DNA from: Rhodospirillales bacterium | GTDB taxonomy: Bacteria > Pseudomonadota > Alphaproteobacteria > Acetobacterales > Acetobacteraceae | Length of the DNA: 8,857 nucleotides | NCBI GenBank assembly: GCA_018971905.1 | Contig: JAGWZS010000064.1 | Span: forward strand, 1 to 8,857 | Reading direction: 5' to 3' | Part shown: in pieces, positions 1 to 7,844 of the stretch | Layout of the letters: every line of letters begins with the position of its first letter | Position numbering within the stretch: the stretch's first letter is position 1 | Program-made: the position numbers and the translations under genes | Notes under the pieces: generated by a model | Told to the model about the DNA's origin: nothing | Database searches by the model: none | What the model saw: the letters and a program-made list of their open reading frames with translations, nothing else

Positions 1-97
1 GGGGCCGGAAGCTAGGCGCTTCGCCTCGCCCGTGCAAGGCACAGGTGAGTTAAACGCCTTGCTGCGGCGCACAAACGGGCGCAATATCCGGGCCGCG

Positions 98-1246
98 ATG
101 TCCAAGCCGATAATAACGGAACCGGGAGTGATGGCCGCCTATCGCGCTCGCGTGGCGATGGGGTTGCTGAAATACGACGCCGCCCAGGCCTTGGCGGTTG
201 AGCAGTTGCAGGCGCTTTGGGCCAAATTGCGCGGCTATGACCCCCACCCGGTACACGCCCCGGATGGCTGGTTTGCGCGCATGTTGCGCCTTAAGCCGGT
301 GGAGGAAGCGCAGGATCGTCCGCACGGGCTCTACATTGTAGGCGAGGTCGGGCGCGGCAAATCCATGCTCATGGACATGTTCTTCGAGGCGGCGGAGGTG
401 CCGCGCAAAAAGCGCATCCATTTCCATGATTTCATGCAGCAGGCGCATAAACGCTTTCACAAGATCAAGCAGGAACATCCGGAGGTGGATGACCCGGTGC
501 CGCCGCTGGCGGATATCATCGCGGACGAGGCGTCATTGCTGTGCTTCGATGAATTCCAGGTGCATGACATCGTGGATGCGATGATCCTGGGGCGGCTGTT
601 CGAAGCTTTGTTTATCCGTCAGGTGGTTGTCGTGGCCACCTCCAACACGCTGCCGGACGATTTGTATGCGGGCAGGCCTGGGCGCGATGCCCTGGAGCCA
701 TTCATCGAGCTTTTGAAGGAAAACCTGGATATATTGGTGCTTGATTCCGCGCAGGATTACCGGCGCGGACGCGAGCATGGCTTAAAGGTCTGGGTGGTGC
801 CGGCGGATAGCAGAGCGACGGCGGCCATCGACCGCGTGTTCGAGCATCTTGCGGAAGACGAGTCCGCGCAGACGGAATCGCTGCCCCTTCCGGGCCGTAC
901 CCTGGTGGTGCCGATTGCCGCGAACGGCGTCGCCCGGTTCGACTTCAACGCGCTCTGCAAGAAGGCGCTGGGGCCGGCCGATTATCTGGCCATCGCCACC
1001 CACTACCACACCGTGTTGATCGACGGCATCCCGTGTCTCTCGCCCGAGAATTTCGACGAGGCCCGGCGCTTCGTCACCCTCATCGACGCGTTGTACGAGC
1101 ATCGATGCAAGCTCTACGCCTCGGCTGCCGCGTATCCGGACGATTTGTATCAGATGGGTGTGGGGGTGCAGATGTTTGAACGCACGGCCTCCCGGCTTGA
1201 GGAGATGCAGAGCGACGATTATCTGGCCTTGCCGCACCTCACCTAA
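98..1246 (+). CDS. zapE: Cell division protein ZapE / AFG1-family P-loop ATPase
   Basis: This encodes an AFG1/ZapE-type ATPase of 382 aa. In E. coli, ZapE acts at the Z-ring during late division; mitochondrial AFG1/LACE1 relatives act in protein quality control at the inner membrane. Sequence evidence, numbered from the ATG at 98: Walker A GEVGRGKS (residues 82-89) followed by MLMDMFF; Walker B LLCFDEF (about 147-153) followed by QVHDI; a sensor-like ATSN (about 180-183); a conserved QDYRR near 219-223; and the C-terminal signatures DYLAIA, RRFVTLIDALYE and SRLEEMQS. The reading frame is open upstream to a GTG at 32, but the ATG at 98 gives a length close to the roughly 375 aa of E. coli ZapE. 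An ATG at 131 preceded by GGGAG is another possible start. Neither site has an ideal ribosome binding site. In many alphaproteobacteria this gene lies beside TCA-cycle genes, as here. The family call is firm; the cellular role is inferred by homology. Confidence 0.92.
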   Translation: MSKPIITEPGVMAAYRARVAMGLLKYDAAQALAVEQLQALWAKLRGYDPHPVHAPDGWFARMLRLKPVEEAQDRPHGLYIVGEVGRGKSMLMDMFFEAAEVPRKKRIHFHDFMQQAHKRFHKIKQEHPEVDDPVPPLADIIADEASLLCFDEFQVHDIVDAMILGRLFEALFIRQVVVVATSNTLPDDLYAGRPGRDALEPFIELLKENLDILVLDSAQDYRRGREHGLKVWVVPADSRATAAIDRVFEHLAEDESAQTESLPLPGRTLVVPIAANGVARFDFNALCKKALGPADYLAIATHYHTVLIDGIPCLSPENFDEARRFVTLIDALYEHRCKLYASAAAYPDDLYQMGVGVQMFERTASRLEEMQSDDYLALPHLT

Positions 1247-1336
1247 AGTTGCAATCGCCGCGCGGAGTTTGGCCAAATAGCCATTTTGTGCGGTGCAAAA
1301 ATGCGTGCCGGAGAGGTTTTTCGCCGTTTTATTGCT

Positions 1337-1357
1337 CAAGCTGCACGATGCTGCTTG
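1337..1357. repeat. 21-bp imperfect inverted repeat upstream of sucC
   Basis: The arms are CAAGCTGCA and TGCTGCTTG, separated by CGA; 8 of 9 positions are complementary, with one T-T mismatch in the middle of the stem. It lies 79 bp before the sucC start. It could be a dimeric regulator's operator or a small RNA hairpin in the leader. No T-run follows, so it is not an intrinsic terminator. The role is unknown. Confidence 0.4.
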
Positions 1358-1419
1358 CCGGGCCAAGGGAATGAGAGTAGCACGCCCCGCAACGCCCCCC
1401 TTATGTAACCTTAAAGATC

Positions 1420-1426
1420 AGGCAGG
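1420..1426 (+). promoter_or_regulatory. Probable ribosome binding site of sucC
   Basis: AGGCAGG lies 10 nt before the ATG at 1437. It is a partial Shine-Dalgarno match, but it fixes the start at the ATG that encodes the family-typical MNIHEYQ rather than at the upstream in-frame starts (1293 or 1371). Confidence 0.5.
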
Positions 1427-1436
1427 CTATCTCCAT

Positions 1437-2633
1437 ATGAACATACATGAATACCAGGGCAAGGAATTGCTGAAGTCCTTCGGCGTCGCGGTTTTAGACG
1501 GCTATGTCGCCTGGACGCCCGAGGAAGCGGTGGATGCCGCCAAGAAGCTTCCCGGCCCCATCTACGTGGTGAAATCCCAGATCCATGCCGGCGGCCGCGG
1601 CGCTGGCAAGTTCAAGGATGACCCGAACGGCAAGGGCGGCGTGCGCCTGGCCAAGTCGCTGGACGAGGTGCGTGACGCCGCCGCCGCGATGATCGGCCAG
1701 ACCCTGATCACCAAGCAGACCGGTCCGGCTGGGCGTCTGGTTCGCCGCGTTTATGTGGAGTCGGGTTGCGACATCAAGCGCGAGCTGTACCTCTCCTTGC
1801 TGATCGACCGTTCGGTGTCCGAGATCGTGATCATGGCCTCCACCGAGGGCGGCATGGAGATTGAGGAAGTCGCCGAGAAGCACCCGGAGAAGATTCTCCG
1901 CGCCCCGGTTGACCCGGCCTCCGGCATTTCCGGCTTTCACGCCCGCAAGCTGGCCTTCGGCCTGGGCCTTGAAGGCAAGCAGGTTGGCACCTTCACCAAA
2001 TTCGTCACCGCGATGTACAACGCCTTCGTGGCGCTGGACATCGCGATCATCGAGATCAACCCGCTGGTCGTGACCGGCTCCGGTGAGATCTACGCGCTCG
2101 ACGCCAAGGTGACCTTCGACGACAACTCCCTCTACCGTCACCCCGAGATCGAGCAGCTGCGCGACGAGGGTGAGGAAGACCCGAAGGAGCTGGAAGCGAA
2201 CAAGTACTCGCTCTCCTACGTGGCGCTGGATGGCAGCATCGGCTGCATGGTCAACGGCGCCGGCCTTGCCATGGCGACCATGGACATCATCAAGCTCTAC
2301 GGCGCCGAGCCCGCGAACTTCCTGGATGTCGGTGGCGGCGCCACCAAGGAGCGCGTGACCGCGGCCTTCAAGATCATCCTCTCCGACCCGAACGTGGAAG
2401 GCATTCTGGTCAACATCTTCGGCGGCATCATGCGCTGCGACGTGATCGCGGAAGGCGTGATCGCGGCGGCGCGCGAGGTTTCGCTCTCCGTGCCGCTGGT
2501 GGTGCGCCTTGAAGGCACCAATGTGCAGCTCGGTAAGGACATCATGGCCAAATCCGGCCTGCCCATCATCCCCGCCGACAACCTGGCCGATGCGGCCGAA
2601 AAAATCGTCAAAGCCGTGAAGGAAGCCGCGTAA
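1437..2633 (+). CDS. sucC: Succinyl-CoA synthetase (ADP-forming) subunit beta
   Basis: This is the beta subunit of succinyl-CoA synthetase, a cytoplasmic TCA-cycle enzyme that converts succinyl-CoA, phosphate and ADP/GDP to succinate, CoA and ATP/GTP. The protein is 398 aa, close to the family norm of about 390. It starts with the hallmark [12 protein letters not shown]. The N-terminal ATP-grasp domain shows K46 in YVVKSQ, the HAGGRGAGK nucleotide loop (about 50-58), IEINPLVV with E206 and N208, and DAKVTFDDN (about 222-230). The C-terminal ligase domain shows [12 protein letters not shown] (about 272-283), [10 protein letters not shown] (about 297-306) and [10 protein letters not shown] (about 326-335). 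The stop codon TAA shares its last base with the ATG of sucD, so the two subunits are probably translationally coupled. Nothing looks truncated or degenerate. Nucleotide specificity (ADP or GDP) cannot be read with confidence from these motifs. Confidence 0.98.
   Translation: MNIHEYQGKELLKSFGVAVLDGYVAWTPEEAVDAAKKLPGPIYVVKSQIHAGGRGAGKFKDDPNGKGGVRLAKSLDEVRDAAAAMIGQTLITKQTGPAGRLVRRVYVESGCDIKRELYLSLLIDRSVSEIVIMASTEGGMEIEEVAEKHPEKILRAPVDPASGISGFHARKLAFGLGLEGKQVGTFTKFVTAMYNAFVALDIAIIEINPLVVTGSGEIYALDAKVTFDDNSLYRHPEIEQLRDEGEEDPKELEANKYSLSYVALDGSIGCMVNGAGLAMATMDIIKLYGAEPANFLDVGGGATKERVTAAFKIILSDPNVEGILVNIFGGIMRCDVIAEGVIAAAREVSLSVPLVVRLEGTNVQLGKDIMAKSGLPIIPADNLADAAEKIVKAVKEAA
2619..2623 (+). promoter_or_regulatory. 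Ribosome binding site of sucD inside the sucC 3' end
   Basis: AAGGA sits within the last codons of sucC, 9 nt before the ATG at 2633. It supports the start at the TAATG overlap and coupled translation of sucC and sucD. Confidence 0.65.
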
Positions 2634-3508
2634 TGGCCGTTCTCGTCAATAAAAACACCAAGGTCATCACCCAGGGCTTCACCGGAGCCCAGGGCACCTT
2701 CCACTCCGAGCAGGCGCTGGCCTACGGCACCAAGGTTGTGGGCGGTGTGACCCCCGGTAAGGGCGGCACCACGCATCTGGACCTGCCGGTGTTCAACACC
2801 GTGGCAGAGGCTGTCGCCAAAACCGGCGCCAACGCCTCCGCCATCTATGTGCCGCCGCCGTTCGCGGCTGATTCCATCCTGGAAGCCATCGATGCGGGCA
2901 TGGAGCTGATCGTCTGCATCACCGAGGGTATTCCGGTGCTGGACATGGTGAAGGTCAAGCGCGCCCTGTCCGGCTCCAAATCCCGTTTGGTCGGCCCCAA
3001 CTGCCCCGGCGTCATCACCCCGGATGAGTGCAAGATCGGCATCATGCCCGGCCACATCCACAAGCGCGGCTCCATCGGCATCGTCTCACGCTCCGGCACC
3101 CTCACTTATGAGGCCGTGGCGCAGACCACCGCCGCCGGGCTTGGCCAGTCCACCTGCGTGGGCATTGGCGGCGACCCGGTGAAGGGCACCGACTTCATCG
3201 AAGTGCTGGACATGTTCCTGCATGACGATGAGACCCAGGCGATCATCATGATCGGCGAAATCGGCGGCCCCTCCGAGATCGACGGCGCGGAATTCCTGGC
3301 CCGCCACAAGATCAAGAAGCCGGTTGTGGGCTTCATCGCCGGTGCCACCGCACCTCCGGGCCGCCGCATGGGCCATGCCGGTGCGGTTATCTCCGGCGGC
3401 AAAGATACCGCCCAGGCGAAGATTGCCGCCATGAAGGAAGCGGGTATCTTCGTGGCGGATAGCCCAGCCTCGCTGGGCAGCACCATGCTAAAGGCGCTCA
3501 GCGCCTGA
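2633..3508 (+). CDS. sucD: Succinyl-CoA synthetase subunit alpha
   Basis: This is the alpha subunit of succinyl-CoA synthetase; it binds CoA and carries the phosphohistidine that shuttles phosphate to the nucleotide on SucC. The 291-aa product has the typical length. An N-terminal Rossmann-type CoA-binding domain contains [10 protein letters not shown] (residues 15-24) and GGVTPGKGG (37-45). ITEGIP (96-101) and GPNCPG (121-126) follow, and the latter belongs to one of the two phosphohistidine-loop helices. SRSGTLTYE (152-160), [10 protein letters not shown] (177-186) and GEIGG (208-212) are also present. The catalytic histidine is H248 in [11 protein letters not shown], matching the known H246 of E. 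coli SucD. The gene overlaps sucC by one base and is followed six bases later by a strong terminator, so sucCD looks like a self-contained transcriptional unit or the end of one. Confidence 0.98.
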   Translation: MAVLVNKNTKVITQGFTGAQGTFHSEQALAYGTKVVGGVTPGKGGTTHLDLPVFNTVAEAVAKTGANASAIYVPPPFAADSILEAIDAGMELIVCITEGIPVLDMVKVKRALSGSKSRLVGPNCPGVITPDECKIGIMPGHIHKRGSIGIVSRSGTLTYEAVAQTTAAGLGQSTCVGIGGDPVKGTDFIEVLDMFLHDDETQAIIMIGEIGGPSEIDGAEFLARHKIKKPVVGFIAGATAPPGRRMGHAGAVISGGKDTAQAKIAAMKEAGIFVADSPASLGSTMLKALSA

Positions 3509-3513
3509 TTTTG

Positions 3514-3546
3514 AAACCCCCAGGTGGTCTCACCTGGGGGTTTTTT
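3514..3546 (+). terminator. Strong intrinsic terminator after sucD
   Basis: CCCCCAGGTG (3517-3526) pairs perfectly with CACCTGGGGG (3531-3540) around a GTCT loop. AAA (3514-3516) can extend the stem against TTT (3541-3543), giving up to 13 bp. Six Ts follow (3541-3546). This is a textbook Rho-independent terminator. It separates sucCD from sucAB, although read-through is possible. Confidence 0.95.
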
Positions 3547-3711
3547 ATGCCCCCGGCCGCTTCCATGCGCCCTGGGCAACCCAGCCAAAAGGTCAGAGTA
3601 ACGGTACAATAACATTCCTGCCTTATATGTGCCGCAAAGAAAGTCCTGCATAACGCCCGCCCGGCCGATTCTTGGAGGCCAGGCTGTTGGTTCTGGAAAA
3701 GGATGGATCGG
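3547..3711 (+). promoter_or_regulatory. sucD-sucA intergenic region, probable sucA promoter/leader
   Basis: This region of about 165 bp between the sucD terminator and the sucA start contains no gene. It holds a small perfect hairpin, CTGGG-CAA-CCCAG (3572-3584), and an AT-rich stretch around 3599-3628. That stretch includes TACAAT (3605-3610), one mismatch from the sigma-70 -10 consensus, and TTATAT (3623-3628). No good -35 box sits at 16-18 bp from either. Because a strong terminator lies just upstream, a promoter here is expected, but its exact position is not established. Confidence 0.4.
3699..3703 (+). promoter_or_regulatory. Ribosome binding site that decides the sucA start
   Basis: AAGGA has an 8-nt spacer to the ATG at 3712. 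It overlaps the first base of an alternative in-frame ATG at 3703, for which the nearest Shine-Dalgarno-like GGAA would be only 4 nt away. The spacing favours 3712. Confidence 0.55.
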
Positions 3712-6567
3712 ATGGCCGGTGTGGACGTGATCGCGACGGCGATGAACGGGGCAAATGCCCAATTCATCGCGCAGCTTTATGCGAAATGGGCGGACGCCCC
3801 CAACTCGGTTGACCCCGATTTCGCGGCGCTGTTCGCCGCCCTGGACGATGATACCCGCGCCATCTTCACGGATGCCTCCGGCGCCTCCTGGGCGCCCCGG
3901 CCGTCAGTATTCGAAACCGTCAGCACCGAGGCCGCCCCCCGCCCGGCGCAGCCCCCCGCCCTTGCTGATACCCATGCCGCAACGCTGGATTCCATCCGCG
4001 CCCTCATGCTCATCCGCGCCTACCGGGTGCGCGGCCATCTGGAAGCCCGGCTCGACCCGCTGGGCCTGAAACAGAAGGGCAACCATTCCGAGCTTGACCC
4101 CGCTTCCTACGGCTTCACCGAAGCGGGGGACATGGACCGGCCGATTTTCCTCGACGGCGTGCTGGGCTTCGACACCGCCACCCTGCGCGAGGTGATGGCA
4201 GCACTCCGCCAGAGTTATTGCGGCGAGATCGGCGTGGAATTCATGCATATCCAGGACCCGGCACAGAAAAGCTGGATCCAGCGCCGGATCGAGGGTGCGC
4301 CCTGGCTCACCGCTTACGACAAAAAGGGCAAGATCAAGATCCTGAAGCAGCTGACCGAGGCTGATTCCTTCGAAACATTTTGTCAAAAGCGCTTCGTCGG
4401 CACCAAGCGTTTCGGGCTTGAAGGCGGTGAGAGCACCATTCCGGCGCTGCACGCCATCATCGAGGCCGCCTCGGCCAAGGGTGTGCGGGAAATCGCCATC
4501 GGCATGCCGCACCGAGGCCGCCTCAACACCCTGGTTAATATCGTCAAGAAGCCGCTGGTGGCGCTGTTTTCCGAATTCGGCGGCGCCTCCGCCAAGCCGG
4601 ACGACGTGCAAGGCTCAGGCGATGTAAAATACCATCTCGGCACCTCCACGGATGTAGTGATCAACGGCAATCAGCTGCACGTTTCGCTGCAGCCCAACCC
4701 CTCGCACCTTGAGGCGGTGGACCCGGTGGTGGTTGGCAAGATCCGCGCCCGGCTGGATATGGCCGGCGATGCCACACGCCGTTCCGCCATGGCAATTCAG
4801 ATGCATGGCGACGCCGCCTTCGCGGGCCAGGGGCTGGTGTATGAAACACTGGCGATGAGCCAGCTCATCGGCTACCGCACCGGCGGCTCGGTGCATCTGG
4901 TGGTGAACAACCAGATCGGCTTCACCACCGTCCCCGCACACGCTTTTTCGGGCATGTATTGCACGGATGTCGCGAAATCCGTCCAGGCACCCATTTTTCA
5001 TGTGAATGGCGACAACCCCGAGGCCGTGGTTTATGTGGCGCAGCTTGCCGCCGAATTCCGCTGCGAATTCGCAACCGATGTGGTTATCGACCTCGTCTGC
5101 TACCGCCGCCATGGTCATAACGAAAATGACGAGCCAGCGTTCACCCAGCCGATTATGTACAAGGCGATCCGCGCCCTGCCGACCACACGCACTCTGTACG
5201 CGGAAGCGCTGGCGAAGGAAGGCTCCGTCTCCGAGGCGGAGGCGAACGCCCTGCAAAACACCTATGGCCAGGAGCTGGAAGCCGCCTTTGAGGGTGCCAA
5301 GGACTACAAGGTCAACAAGGCGGATTGGCTGGAAGGCCATTGGGCCGGGCTGAAACAGGCGGGCGACGATGTTGAACAGCTGGATGGCATTACCGCCGCC
5401 CCGCTGGCGCAGCTTCAACAGGTGGGTAAGGCGCTCTACACCCCGCCGCAAAACTTCAACCTCAACCCCAAGATCGCCCGTCAGCTGGAAGACAAGCGGC
5501 AGATGTTCGAATCTGGCGAGCGCATCGACTGGGCCACCGGCGAGGCGCTGGCGTTTGGCACCCTGCAGCTGGATGGCCACCGCGTACGCCTCTCGGGTGA
5601 GGATGTGCAGCGTGGCACCTTCTCCCAGCGCCACGCGGTGCTTATCGACCAGACGAATCAAAACGAATACGTGCCGCTGAACAATATCCAAGCGGGGCAG
5701 GCGCGGATCGAGCTGTTCAACTCCCTGCTCTCCGAAGCAGGGGTGCTGGGCTTCGAATATGGCTACTCCCTGGCCGACCCCTCGGTGCTGGTGCTGTGGG
5801 AGGCGCAGTTCGGCGATTTCGCCAATGGCGCGCAGGTGATCATCGACCAGTTCATCGCCGCGGGCGAGAGCAAATGGCTGCGCATGAGCGGCCTGGTGAT
5901 GCTGCTGCCGCATGGCCAGGAAGGCCAGGGGCCGGAGCATTCCTCCGCCCGGCTGGAGCGTTACCTCCAGCTCTGCGCCGAGAACAACATGGTGGTTGGC
6001 AATCTCACCAGCCCGGCGAATTATTTCCATGCGCTGCGCCGCCAGATGAAACGCAACTACCGCAAGCCGCTGGTGCTGATGACGCCAAAATCCCTGCTGC
6101 GCCACAAGCTCGCGGTTTCACCGCTGGCGGATTTCGCCGAGGGCACCTGCTTCAAATTCGTTTTGCCCGAAACCGACACGCTGGTGCCGCCCGAGCAGGT
6201 GAAGCGTGTGGTGCTGTGCTCCGGCAAGGTGTATTACGACCTGCTGGCCGAGCGGCGGGAGCGCGGCATCAATGATGTCGCCATTGTCCGGGTGGAGCAG
6301 CTCTACCCCTTCCCGGCGAAGGCGCTGAAGGCGGCCCTGGAAAACTATAGAAACGCCGAGGTGGTGTGGTGCCAGGAAGAGCCGCAGAACAGCGGCGCCT
6401 GGTTCTTTGTGGACCGGCGGATCGAGACCGTGCTGAACTGCCTGAACAATAAAGCCACGCGCCCGCGTTATGTGGGCCGTGCGGCCATGGCCTCGCCTGC
6501 CCCGGGCCTTGCCAAGGCGCATCTCGCCGAGCAGGCTGCCCTGGTCAACGAGGCGCTGAGCGTTTAA
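3712..6567 (+). CDS. sucA: 2-oxoglutarate dehydrogenase E1 component
   Basis: This is the thiamine-diphosphate-dependent E1 subunit, which decarboxylates 2-oxoglutarate and transfers the succinyl group to the lipoyl arm of SucB. The product is 951 aa (954 if the ATG at 3703 is used), slightly longer than E. coli SucA (933 aa). The N-terminal segment NAQFIAQLYAKW is typical of the short E1 tail that contacts E2. An IRAYRVRGHLEA segment (about residues 100-111) follows. The catalytic core shows MPHRGRLNTL with H267, the ThDP/Mg site GDAAFAGQG (366-374) and NNQIGFTT (399-406), and RHGHNEND (466-473). The pyrimidine-binding domain starts near 600 and includes QRGTFSQRHAVL and HGQEGQGPEHSS (734-745). 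The C-terminal domain includes VEQLYPFP and EEPQNSGAW. All motifs are intact. The gene follows sucCD after a terminator and precedes sucB by 33 nt, presumably as one operon with sucB. Confidence 0.97.
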   Translation: MAGVDVIATAMNGANAQFIAQLYAKWADAPNSVDPDFAALFAALDDDTRAIFTDASGASWAPRPSVFETVSTEAAPRPAQPPALADTHAATLDSIRALMLIRAYRVRGHLEARLDPLGLKQKGNHSELDPASYGFTEAGDMDRPIFLDGVLGFDTATLREVMAALRQSYCGEIGVEFMHIQDPAQKSWIQRRIEGAPWLTAYDKKGKIKILKQLTEADSFETFCQKRFVGTKRFGLEGGESTIPALHAIIEAASAKGVREIAIGMPHRGRLNTLVNIVKKPLVALFSEFGGASAKPDDVQGSGDVKYHLGTSTDVVINGNQLHVSLQPNPSHLEAVDPVVVGKIRARLDMAGDATRRSAMAIQMHGDAAFAGQGLVYETLAMSQLIGYRTGGSVHLVVNNQIGFTTVPAHAFSGMYCTDVAKSVQAPIFHVNGDNPEAVVYVAQLAAEFRCEFATDVVIDLVCYRRHGHNENDEPAFTQPIMYKAIRALPTTRTLYAEALAKEGSVSEAEANALQNTYGQELEAAFEGAKDYKVNKADWLEGHWAGLKQAGDDVEQLDGITAAPLAQLQQVGKALYTPPQNFNLNPKIARQLEDKRQMFESGERIDWATGEALAFGTLQLDGHRVRLSGEDVQRGTFSQRHAVLIDQTNQNEYVPLNNIQAGQARIELFNSLLSEAGVLGFEYGYSLADPSVLVLWEAQFGDFANGAQVIIDQFIAAGESKWLRMSGLVMLLPHGQEGQGPEHSSARLERYLQLCAENNMVVGNLTSPANYFHALRRQMKRNYRKPLVLMTPKSLLRHKLAVSPLADFAEGTCFKFVLPETDTLVPPEQVKRVVLCSGKVYYDLLAERRERGINDVAIVRVEQLYPFPAKALKAALENYRNAEVVWCQEEPQNSGAWFFVDRRIETVLNCLNNKATRPRYVGRAAMASPAPGLAKAHLAEQAALVNEALSV

Positions 6568-6590
6568 CCCTCCCACACGGCAACGAGAGC

Positions 6591-6595
6591 AGGAG
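6591..6595 (+). promoter_or_regulatory. Ribosome binding site of sucB
   Basis: AGGAG sits 5 nt before the ATG at 6601. It is a strong Shine-Dalgarno sequence and supports this start, where the typical E2 N-terminus (VPTLGESV at residues 7-14) begins. Confidence 0.75.
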
Positions 6596-6600
6596 TTTTC

Positions 6601-7815
6601 ATGTCGGTCGATATCAAGGTTCCCACGCTCGGTGAAAGCGTTTCCTCCGCCACCATCGCCCGCTGGATCAAGAAAATAGGCGAGGCTGTTGCCGCGGACG
6701 AACCCATTGTGGAGCTGGAAACCGATAAAGTGACCGTCGAGGTGAACGCGCCGGAAGCAGGCGTCATCGCCGAGATCGCCGCCGGGGAAGGCGCTGAGGT
6801 AGCGCCCGGTGATCTGCTGGGCCGGGTGGATGCCAAAGGTGCCGCCGCCGCGCCCATGAAGGAGCCCGCCGAAGCCGCCGCACCCAAAACCGGCGTGAAT
6901 GCCCAGCAACAGGCCCCTGGCCCGGTGGCGCGCCCTGGCGTTGGCGCCCTGCCCGCCGCCGCCAAGATGATGGCCGATAAGAATGTGAACCCGGCGGATG
7001 TAACCGGCACCGCCAAGGATGGCCGCATCTCCAAGGGTGACGTTCTGGCCTTTGTGAACAAGCCCGCCGCCGCCCCGCCCGCACCTGCGGCAAAACCCGC
7101 CCGCGCGAATGACGCGCGCGAGGAACGGGTGAAGATGACCCGTCTGCGCAAAACCATCGCCGCCCGGCTGAAAGAAGCGCAGAACACCGCCGCCATGCTC
7201 ACCACCTTCAACGAGGTGGACATGAGCGCCATCATGGCGCTGCGCGCCACCTACCGCGAGGCGTTCGAGAAAAAACACGCCGGCATCCGCCTTGGGTTCA
7301 ACGGCTTCTTCGTGAAGGCGGTGTGCGCGGCGCTGGCTGAGTTCCCGGCGGTGAATGCCGAGATTGATGGCGACGACATCGTTTATAAGAACTTCGTGAA
7401 CATGGGCATTGCCGTGGGTGGTGCCAATGGCCTCGTGGTGCCAGTTATCCGCGATGCGCAAACCAAGAGCATTGCGGAAATTGAAGCCGAGATCGCGGGA
7501 TTTGCCAAACGCGCCAAGGATGGCACGCTGAAGCTGGATGAACTCTCCGGCGGGTCGTTCTCCATTACCAACGGCGGGGTTTACGGCTCGCTGATGAGCA
7601 CGCCGATTCTCAACCCGCCGCAATCGGCGATTCTGGGCATGCATAAAATCCAGGAGCGCCCGGTGGTGGTGGACGGCAAGATCGAGATCCGCCCGATGAT
7701 GTATCTGGCGGTTTCTTACGACCATCGCATCATCGACGGCCGCGAAGCGGTCTCCTTCCTGGTGCGGGTGAAGGAAAGCCTTGAAGACCCCCGCCGCCTG
7801 CTGCTGGAAATTTGA
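6601..7815 (+). CDS. sucB: Dihydrolipoyllysine succinyltransferase, E2 of 2-oxoglutarate dehydrogenase
   Basis: This is the E2 core of the 2-oxoglutarate dehydrogenase complex; it moves the succinyl group from E1 to CoA through a lipoylated lysine. The 404-aa product matches the usual length. There is one N-terminal lipoyl domain (about residues 3-77) with the lipoylated K43 in ETDKVTVEV. An Ala/Pro-rich linker (about 78-112) is followed by a peripheral-subunit-binding domain (about 113-153, including [11 protein letters not shown] and [12 protein letters not shown]). A second Ala/Pro linker (about 154-170) leads to the catalytic acyltransferase domain (about 175-404). Catalytic residues are H375 and D379 in the [13 protein letters not shown] motif, with T323 in [11 protein letters not shown]. 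The single lipoyl domain and the SucA neighbour favour the succinyl- over the acetyl-transferase; substrate choice is mainly inferred from context. No E3 (lpd) gene follows, because the next gene is convergent. Confidence 0.96.
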   Translation: MSVDIKVPTLGESVSSATIARWIKKIGEAVAADEPIVELETDKVTVEVNAPEAGVIAEIAAGEGAEVAPGDLLGRVDAKGAAAAPMKEPAEAAAPKTGVNAQQQAPGPVARPGVGALPAAAKMMADKNVNPADVTGTAKDGRISKGDVLAFVNKPAAAPPAPAAKPARANDAREERVKMTRLRKTIAARLKEAQNTAAMLTTFNEVDMSAIMALRATYREAFEKKHAGIRLGFNGFFVKAVCAALAEFPAVNAEIDGDDIVYKNFVNMGIAVGGANGLVVPVIRDAQTKSIAEIEAEIAGFAKRAKDGTLKLDELSGGSFSITNGGVYGSLMSTPILNPPQSAILGMHKIQERPVVVDGKIEIRPMMYLAVSYDHRIIDGREAVSFLVRVKESLEDPRRLLLEI

Positions 7816-7820
7816 AAATC

Positions 7821-7844
7821 AAAAGGCCCCGAAAGGGGCTTTTT
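7821..7844. terminator. Bidirectional intrinsic terminator between sucB and the glycosyltransferase
   Basis: AAAAGGCCCC (7821-7830) and GGGGCTTTTT (7835-7844) form a stem of about 10 bp, with one G-U pair, closed by a GAAA tetraloop. The plus strand ends in TTTTT, serving sucB. The minus strand reads into TTTTGATTTT, serving the convergent gene. The minus-strand stop codon (7843-7845) lies inside the U-tract/stem base, so one element closes both genes. Confidence 0.88.

Larger units (their letters stand above)
1247..1436 (+). promoter_or_regulatory. zapE-sucC intergenic region, probable sucC promoter/leader
   Basis: This 190-bp gap is more AT-rich and irregular than the flanking genes and holds no convincing gene. 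The sucC frame stays open upstream to about 1293, but that extension resembles nothing known in SucC. Short dyads are present: the perfect 10-bp palindrome TTTGGCCAAA (1268-1277); CATTTT (1282-1287) paired with AAAATG (1298-1303); and CAAGCTGCA (1337-1345) paired with TGCTGCTTG (1349-1357). I could not find a -35/-10 pair that I trust. The promoter assignment rests on position and on the spacing from zapE. Confidence 0.4.

Noticed and set aside
14..26. Small hairpin AGGCG-CTT-CGCCT near the left edge
   Set aside because: The stem is only 5 bp and no T-run follows, so there is no support for a terminator or functional RNA.
3..53. Possible 3' end of an upstream gene (frame 3, stop TAA at 51-53)
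   Set aside because: Only 16 codons are visible and they match no family I recognise. Another frame also stops at 13-15, so no real gene end can be chosen.
32..97. ZapE start at the GTG at 32
   Set aside because: The 22 extra residues are unlike the family N-terminus, and the ATG at 98 gives the normal length. It cannot be excluded from sequence alone.
1293..1436. N-terminal extension of SucC from an upstream start
   Set aside because: The 48 extra residues have no counterpart in SucC, whose N-terminus is reliably MNIHEYQ. The ATG at 1437 has a plausible ribosome binding site.
3602..3628. Complete sigma-70 promoter upstream of sucA
   Set aside because: TACAAT and TTATAT are good -10 candidates, but neither has a recognisable -35 at 16-18 bp. 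I report only the region, not a defined promoter.
4615..6105. 496-codon open frame on the minus strand inside sucA
   Set aside because: It is fully antisense to the conserved catalytic core of SucA, and its translation (rich in H, Q, G, L and R) resembles no family. Long antisense frames are expected in GC-rich genes with strong third-position bias.
6838..7110. Low-complexity GCC/CCC-rich stretches in sucB as possible DNA repeats
   Set aside because: They encode the flexible Ala/Pro linkers around the subunit-binding domain that are normal in E2 proteins; no regular repeat unit is present.
6118..7725. 535-codon open frame on the minus strand spanning the sucA end and sucB
   Set aside because: It is antisense to two unmistakable genes and crosses their junction. 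Its composition is that of a shadow frame, with no recognisable domain.
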